Source: Selenomonadaceae bacterium
GTDB lineage: Bacteria > Bacillota > Negativicutes > Selenomonadales > Selenomonadaceae
Direction of reading: 5' to 3'
Length of the DNA stretch: 9,671 nucleotides
Assembly (NCBI GenBank): GCA_016280345.1
Contig: JAEEGN010000179.1
Span: 1-9,671 of the forward strand
Shown piece by piece: positions 6,305 through 9,671 of this stretch (the stretch's first letter is position 1; each line of letters begins with the position of its first letter). The notes beneath the pieces are model-generated. The model made no database searches. It was not told the DNA's origin and worked only from the letters and a program-made list of their open reading frames with translations. The position numbers were made by a program, and so were the translations under genes.

Positions 6305-7331
6305 AGCCGATCACCTCGATTTCCAGGTCCCGCGCCCGCAGGTAGGCCATCGCCTGCTCCACCGCTTCCGGCGTCCCCTCGATGCCCACCAGCAGGCGGC
6401 CGTACGGCGTGTCCTTGATGTGGTCGATGTTGCCGTAGAGGATGCTGACCTCCACCGGATACTGCCGGATGAGCCCGGCGATGACCGGTTCGTCGGCGCT
6501 TTCCCCCAGGAACGTGAGACGCACCAGCAGCTTGCTCCCGGGGAACGGGGTGGGGGAGATTTCCTGATCGCGGAAAGCGACCGGCAGCTCGTTGGACATC
6601 ACCACGCTGATGAATTCCTTCGTCATCGGCCGCTGCGGCTTGGTGAAGACTTCCAGCACCGGCCCCATCTCAGTGATGACGCCGTTCTCGATGACCGCCA
6701 CCCGGTCGCAGATATCCTTGATGACGTTCATTTCGTGCGTGACGACCACCACCGTCAGCCCCAGCTCCCGGTTGATGTCCCGGATCAGCGCCAGGATGGC
6801 CTTCGTCGTCTGCGGGTCCAGGGCGCTGGTGGCTTCGTCGCAGAGCAGGACCTGGGGCTCCGAGGCCAGGGCCCGGGCGATGCCCACGCGCTGCTTCTGG
6901 CCGCCGGAAAGCTGCGACGGGTACTGGTTCGTCTTGTCGTCGAGGCTGACGAGATGCAGCAGCTTCTCCACCTTTTCCCGCACTTCGTTTTCCGGCATGT
7001 TGTCGAGGCGCAGCGGGAAGGCCACGTTCTCGTAAACCGTGGCGGAGGACAGCAGGTTGAAGTGCTGGAAGATCATGCCAATCTTCTTGCGCGCCTTCCG
7101 GAGCTCCGAGGGCGGCATGGCCGTCAGGTCCTGGCCGTCCACTACGACGCGGCCCCCGGTGGGGCGCTCCAGGAGATTGATGCAGCGGATCAGCGTTGAT
7201 TTGCCGGCGCCGGAAAGCCCGATGATGCCGAAAATCTCGCCGCGATCGATGGAGATGTCGATGTTCCGCAACGCCGTCACGGGCCCGTCGGGCCCGTCGT
7301 AAACCTTTTCTATATGGGAAAGCTCAATCAT
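6294..7331 (-). CDS. metN: Methionine ABC transporter ATP-binding protein MetN
   Basis: This is the ATPase that powers methionine import, 345 residues, on the inner face of the membrane. Walker A GLSGAGKST is at 38-46, the Q-loop Gln at 89, the signature LSGGQ at 141-145, Walker B VLLCDE at 161-166, the D-loop SALD just after, and the switch His at 199. The C-terminal part (about 265-345) is the NIL domain, which in E. coli MetN binds methionine and inhibits transport when the cell has enough. Its presence separates MetN from polar amino acid ATPases. The start at 7331 is supported by AGGAAGCAGG about 7 nt upstream. It is first in the operon, behind a clear promoter at 7432-7460 and a roughly 90-nt leader with two short GC-rich hairpins. 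No SAM riboswitch or T-box was recognised in that leader. Confidence 0.97.
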   Translation of the reverse strand: MIELSHIEKVYDGPDGPVTALRNIDISIDRGEIFGIIGLSGAGKSTLIRCINLLERPTGGRVVVDGQDLTAMPPSELRKARKKIGMIFQHFNLLSSATVYENVAFPLRLDNMPENEVREKVEKLLHLVSLDDKTNQYPSQLSGGQKQRVGIARALASEPQVLLCDEATSALDPQTTKAILALIRDINRELGLTVVVVTHEMNVIKDICDRVAVIENGVITEMGPVLEVFTKPQRPMTKEFISVVMSNELPVAFRDQEISPTPFPGSKLLVRLTFLGESADEPVIAGLIRQYPVEVSILYGNIDHIKDTPYGRLLVGIEGTPEAVEQAMAYLRARDLEIEVIGYVR

Positions 7332-7360
7332 GCCACGCCTGCTTCCTGGAATAAGATACC

Positions 7361-7406
7361 GCCGCGTCCCCGCGCGGCTGCCGGCCGGGGCGCCTCCCGA
7401 CGGCGC
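7361..7406 (-). other. Hairpins in the metN 5' leader
   Basis: Two short GC-rich stems lie between the predicted transcription start (about 7425) and the metN start codon. One pairs 7390-7394 with 7402-7406 (7-base loop) and the other pairs 7361-7366 with 7373-7378 (6-base loop). Neither is followed by a U-tract, so they are not terminators. They could affect RNA stability or translation, or simply reflect high GC content. Confidence 0.4.
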
Positions 7407-7431
7407 TCGTTTTGTACCGGCATACTATATT

Positions 7432-7460
7432 ATTATACCCGCATTCGCTGAAATATACAA
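7432..7460 (-). promoter_or_regulatory. Sigma70-type promoter of metNIQ
   Basis: On the minus strand a perfect TATAAT (7432-7437) is preceded by a 17-nt spacer and TTGTAT (7455-7460), a poor -35 box with three consensus bases. The region is AT-rich against a GC-rich background. Transcription should start near 7425, about 90 nt before metN. A strong -10 with a weak -35 flanked by repeats fits a regulated promoter. Confidence 0.75.
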
Positions 7461-7481
7461 TCCGAAACCCCGTCCGAAACC
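7461..7481. repeat. Tandem 9-bp direct repeats abutting the metN -35 box
   Basis: TCCGAAACC occurs at 7461-7469 and again, identical, at 7473-7481, a period of 12 bp. A looser copy (GCCGAACCCC) lies near 7503-7512. The first copy touches the upstream edge of the -35 box. The position suits an activator site, but the factor is unknown and two copies could be chance. Confidence 0.5.
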
Positions 7482-7532
7482 ATGATTTCGCAAATATTTT
7501 CTGCCGAACCCCGGGGCGGCCCTTTCAACCGC

Positions 7533-7564
7533 AAAAAAGGGCCTCTTTGCCAAGAAGCCCTTTT
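7533..7564 (-). terminator. Intrinsic terminator of the diguanylate cyclase gene, with overlapping alternative hairpin
   Basis: An 8-bp perfect stem pairs 7535-7542 with 7557-7564. On the minus strand it is followed by a six-T run (7533-7538), about 31 nt past the stop codon of the diguanylate cyclase gene. The same central arm can also pair perfectly with 7518-7525 (GGCCCTTT with AAAGGGCC at 7536-7543), so three complementary segments overlap. The element would also work, less well, on the plus strand. Confidence 0.8.
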
Positions 7565-7595
7565 GACGCGCTGTTGTCGCCCGCGAGGGCGGCCC

Positions 7596-9155
7596 TCATT
7601 CCCGGATCGAGGTCTGTCGCCGCCGTTGCTTGGCTTCGTAAAGGCAGACGTCGGCGGTCTTCATCAGGCGGGAAATATCGGTATCGGGATGGCAGACGAA
7701 TTCGGTGACGCCGATGGAAAGCTCGACGTAATACGGTTTGCCGCTGTCCTCGTTGTAGTCGGCGGCAAGGCGGCGCGTCCTTTCCACCGTGCCGGGTTCG
7801 CCGTCTCCCTTGCAGGAAAAGACGACGAATTCATCGCCGCCGACGCGTCCGATGATGGCCTTTTCGCCGAAGCCCTGGCGCAGCAGGCGGGCGGCGGTGG
7901 AAATCGCGTCGTCGCCCGCCGCGTGGCCGACCTGGTCGTTGATGTGCTTCAGGTGGTCGAGGTCGGCGAAGGCCAGCACGGCGGCATGGCCGGCATGCTC
8001 CGCCACCGCCGCCCGCACCTGCCGCTTGAAGCCGAAGCGGTTCAGCAGCCCCGTCAGTTCGTCGGAGGTCGCTTTCTGCTCGAAGTGCTGGCGCTGGTCA
8101 TGGATGGCCCGCATTCGGGCGACGCCTTCCGCCAATATCCCGATCTCGTCTTCGGCGTCGTTCCCGTCGTCGGCGACGGCGCGGGAATCCCCGTGCAGCT
8201 TCTGGAACTCATGGGCGATGTTCTGCAGCGGCTCCGAGATCGAGCGGGCGAAAAAGCGGATGATGAGCGCCGCCACGATCAGGATGAGCAGGAATACCAC
8301 CGCCGAAATCCGGAGCAGCCGGCGGGCCGGGGCCGTCACCTTCGCCAGCGGATAGGAGGAGATGATGGTCCACCGGTTCCCGGAAAGCTCGAAGGGCGTC
8401 ACCATGGCAAACTGCTCCTGGCCGTCGGGGGCCCGGCAGTTCGTGAAGGTCTGCTCCTGGCTTTTGATCGCCTGGTGCAGCGCCTCCGCCAGCTTCGGAT
8501 CAGCCACCAGGTCGGCCAGGACGCCCACGATGGAGGGATCGTCGCTGCAGCCGGCGACAAAGCCGTCGCCGTCGGTGATATAGACACGGCCGTCGGGGAA
8601 GATTTCTCCCTGCAACGCCTGCTGCGTGAGGTCGGAGAGGTAAATCGAGGCCATCAGGATGCCCCGGAGCTGGCCGTCCTCGAGGATTGGCTGCAATACC
8701 ATCGTCTGCATCGTCTTCGTGGTCTCGCCGATGAAGGGCTGGGAAATGTAAGGCTGCTTCGTGTCGATGACCTTTTTGACATACGCGCGGGAACTCCGGT
8801 CCAGATGGACGCCGTCGGCCCGCAGCGTCCGGCCGTCCGGCCGGATGAAGAAGGTCTGGGCGATCAGCGGGCTGGCTTTCCTGACGTCATTCAGATAGGC
8901 CAGGGCCTCCGGTTCTTCCGCTGTCAGGATCGCGTGGTTGGCGCTGGCCACCTTCAGCGGCAGATGGATATCGGCTACCAGCAGCTGCATGCGGAGCGCG
9001 GCCTCCTTGCCGATGCACCGCGATACCATGACCATGTTGCCGGTCAGCATTTCGCTGGCCAGGTAGTAGGTCACTCCGGAAATCACCAGAAAACACAATA
9101 CGACAAGCGGCAGCAGAACCTTCATGAACCTGGCGTTCACCGTCGAAACAGACAT
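7596..9155 (-). CDS. Membrane-anchored diguanylate cyclase with extracellular dCACHE-type sensor
   Basis: This is a predicted 519-residue sensor enzyme that makes cyclic di-GMP from two GTP. A first membrane helix lies at about 12-31. An extracytoplasmic sensor of double-CACHE type covers about 35-280 (RPDGRTLRADG, DRSSRAYVKKVIDTKQPYIS and VYITDGDGFVAG are characteristic). A second helix lies at about 284-302, a HAMP linker at about 303-350, and a GGDEF domain from about 363. The GGDEF signature is intact at residues 439-443. The metal-binding DLDHLKHIND and the leading DELTGLLNR are kept, so it should be active. The product-binding I-site RxxD upstream of GGDEF is replaced by GEKA, so allosteric feedback by that site is not expected. 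The start at 9155 has GGAGGAGGA about 6 nt upstream. An in-frame ATG at 9200 lacks such a site. It is a single-gene unit with its own promoter and terminator, divergent from the riboswitch. The ligand is unknown. Confidence 0.94.
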   Translation of the reverse strand: MSVSTVNARFMKVLLPLVVLCFLVISGVTYYLASEMLTGNMVMVSRCIGKEAALRMQLLVADIHLPLKVASANHAILTAEEPEALAYLNDVRKASPLIAQTFFIRPDGRTLRADGVHLDRSSRAYVKKVIDTKQPYISQPFIGETTKTMQTMVLQPILEDGQLRGILMASIYLSDLTQQALQGEIFPDGRVYITDGDGFVAGCSDDPSIVGVLADLVADPKLAEALHQAIKSQEQTFTNCRAPDGQEQFAMVTPFELSGNRWTIISSYPLAKVTAPARRLLRISAVVFLLILIVAALIIRFFARSISEPLQNIAHEFQKLHGDSRAVADDGNDAEDEIGILAEGVARMRAIHDQRQHFEQKATSDELTGLLNRFGFKRQVRAAVAEHAGHAAVLAFADLDHLKHINDQVGHAAGDDAISTAARLLRQGFGEKAIIGRVGGDEFVVFSCKGDGEPGTVERTRRLAADYNEDSGKPYYVELSIGVTEFVCHPDTDISRLMKTADVCLYEAKQRRRQTSIRE

Positions 9156-9224
9156 CGCGATCCTCCTCCCGGCAAGGCGGGGCCTCCCGTGCCGCATCAT
9201 GGCCGGGCAGCGTTTTCTGAAATA

Positions 9225-9254
9225 AATGTATCATACTTTCATTTCTTATGTCAA
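9225..9254 (-). promoter_or_regulatory. Promoter of the diguanylate cyclase gene
   Basis: On the minus strand a perfect TTGACA (9249-9254) is followed after 18 nt by TACATT (9225-9230, four of six consensus bases). It lies in an AT-rich stretch, with about 70 nt to the start codon at 9155. Its upstream edge faces the divergent riboswitch promoter, 29 bp away. Confidence 0.65.
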
Positions 9255-9283
9255 TAAAAATGAATTTAATCATGAAAATTCTA

Positions 9284-9312
9284 TTGACAAAATCATGAAT
9301 TCGTGTTACGCT
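9284..9312 (+). promoter_or_regulatory. Promoter of the cobalamin riboswitch transcript
   Basis: TTGACA (9284-9289) is perfect, and 17 nt later comes TACGCT (9307-9312), a weak -10 preceded by TGT as in extended -10 promoters. Transcription would start near 9319, just ahead of a small hairpin (AGCCG/CGGCT, 9321-9335) and the riboswitch. Confidence 0.6.
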
Positions 9313-9352
9313 CATTCCGTAGCCGGTGAACGGCTGAACTTCATAGCGAGCG

Positions 9353-9503
9353 GATCAGGTGTCGCAAGACTCAATAGGAAAGTTGGTAAAAGCCAACGCG
9401 ATCCCGTCACTGTAACAGGGAGCGATCCTGCACGGGCCACTGGGGCTTTTCCCCGGGAAGGCGCAGGAGAGCGATGAACTGGAGCCAGGAGAACTGCCTG
9501 ATC
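9353..9503 (+). promoter_or_regulatory. Cobalamin (B12) riboswitch aptamer
   Basis: The region carries the conserved cobalamin riboswitch core in order. Closing stem P1 is GATCAGG (9353-9359) with CCTGATC (9497-9503). AATAGGAAAG lies at about 9373-9382, followed by a hairpin with GGTAAAAGCC, then CCCGTCACTGTAA. CCACTG follows, then GGGAAGG. ATGAACTGGAGCCAGGAG with CTGCC ends it, the B12-box-like 3' core. Such RNAs bind adenosylcobalamin or other cobalamins and usually repress uptake, biosynthesis or B12-independent isozyme genes. The controlled gene lies beyond the right edge. With an intrinsic terminator at 9598-9627, control is probably at transcription. Confidence 0.95.
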
Positions 9504-9597
9504 GACAATCGCCGTTTGACCTGCGAGGAACAGGGAAGGGGATTCCGCGAGAGGCGGCGCGCCGTTTGGGCGCAGAGCGCGTTTCGTGATTTCCCGG

Positions 9598-9627
9598 ACT
9601 CTTTTCCATTGGCGAAAAGAGTTTTTT
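9598..9627 (+). terminator. Intrinsic terminator of the cobalamin riboswitch expression platform
   Basis: A perfect 9-bp stem (9598-9606 with 9614-9622) with a 7-base loop is followed by six T residues (9622-9627). It sits about 95 nt after the aptamer, as expected for an expression platform in which cobalamin binding favours termination. The purine-rich stretch around 9525-9540 is partly complementary to the pyrimidine-rich 9591-9607 and is a candidate antiterminator partner, but I have not folded it. Confidence 0.85.
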
Positions 9628-9671
9628 GTTTGCCGTCAACCCTCCCAATGTCATACCCCAAAGTCACCCCT
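9628..9671 (+). other. Post-terminator leader, no gene start identified
   Basis: This stretch runs to the window edge. It holds an ATG at 9649 with an open frame to the end, but no ribosome binding site precedes it. A CCCTCC run (9641-9646) resembles an anti-Shine-Dalgarno sequence and could mask a binding site further on. The true start of the riboswitch-controlled gene is probably beyond the window. Confidence 0.3.

Noticed and set aside
7332..7425. SAM riboswitch or T-box before metN
   Set aside because: I looked for the conserved S-box core and T-box sequences on the minus strand and saw neither. The leader is short, with only two small hairpins.
9649..9671. ATG at 9649 as the start of the riboswitch-controlled gene
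   Set aside because: The frame is open to the edge, but the preceding bases are pyrimidine-rich with no ribosome binding site.
1..9671. Mobile elements, CRISPR arrays, tRNA genes, toxin-antitoxin or defence modules
   Set aside because: No transposase, integrase, regularly spaced repeats, tRNA-like cloverleaf with CCA end, or small gene pairs of that kind were seen.

Overview
The window reads like a chromosomal segment of a GC-rich anaerobic bacterium of the Firmicutes type. Ribosome binding sites are strong GGAGG-like sites, terminators are intrinsic hairpins with U-tracts, and a cobalamin riboswitch is present. Cell-envelope genes with a diderm flavour (a phosphoheptose-isomerase-like SIS protein and an exported cysteine phytase) point towards Negativicutes (Selenomonas/Mitsuokella/Megasphaera relatives). 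That placement is an inference from gene content, not from a marker gene. No mobile element, CRISPR array, tRNA or rRNA gene was seen.

Layout. All nine protein genes lie on the minus strand, so transcription runs from high to low coordinates. At the right end, a membrane-anchored diguanylate cyclase (7596-9155) has its own promoter and ends at an intrinsic terminator (7533-7564). Next comes a sigma70-type promoter with tandem 9-bp repeats against its -35 box, driving metN-metI-metQ (7331 down to 4767), a complete D/L-methionine ABC importer. Between metQ and the next gene is a compact structured element (4631-4739). It ends in a U-tract 31 nt before the next start codon and has an alternative long-range pairing, so it may be a terminator or an attenuator. 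Five co-directional genes follow with short gaps: a YbjN-like protein, a GmhA-like SIS isomerase, a nitrilase-superfamily amidohydrolase, an exported protein-tyrosine-phosphatase-like phytase and an exported protein of unknown function. The block closes at a strong terminator (112-151). A further terminator at 35-62 probably belongs to a gene to the left.

Facing away from the diguanylate cyclase, on the plus strand, is a promoter followed by a well-conserved cobalamin riboswitch (9353-9503) and an intrinsic terminator (9598-9627). The gene it controls lies beyond the right edge. Methionine uptake beside a B12-controlled gene is metabolically coherent, because B12 and methionine synthesis are linked, but the target gene is not visible.

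The most interesting unexplained items are the switchable RNA element at 4631-4739, the tandem operator-like repeats at the metN promoter, and the variant phosphatase P-loop in the phytase-like protein. I did not find convincing evidence for a wholly new multi-gene system.
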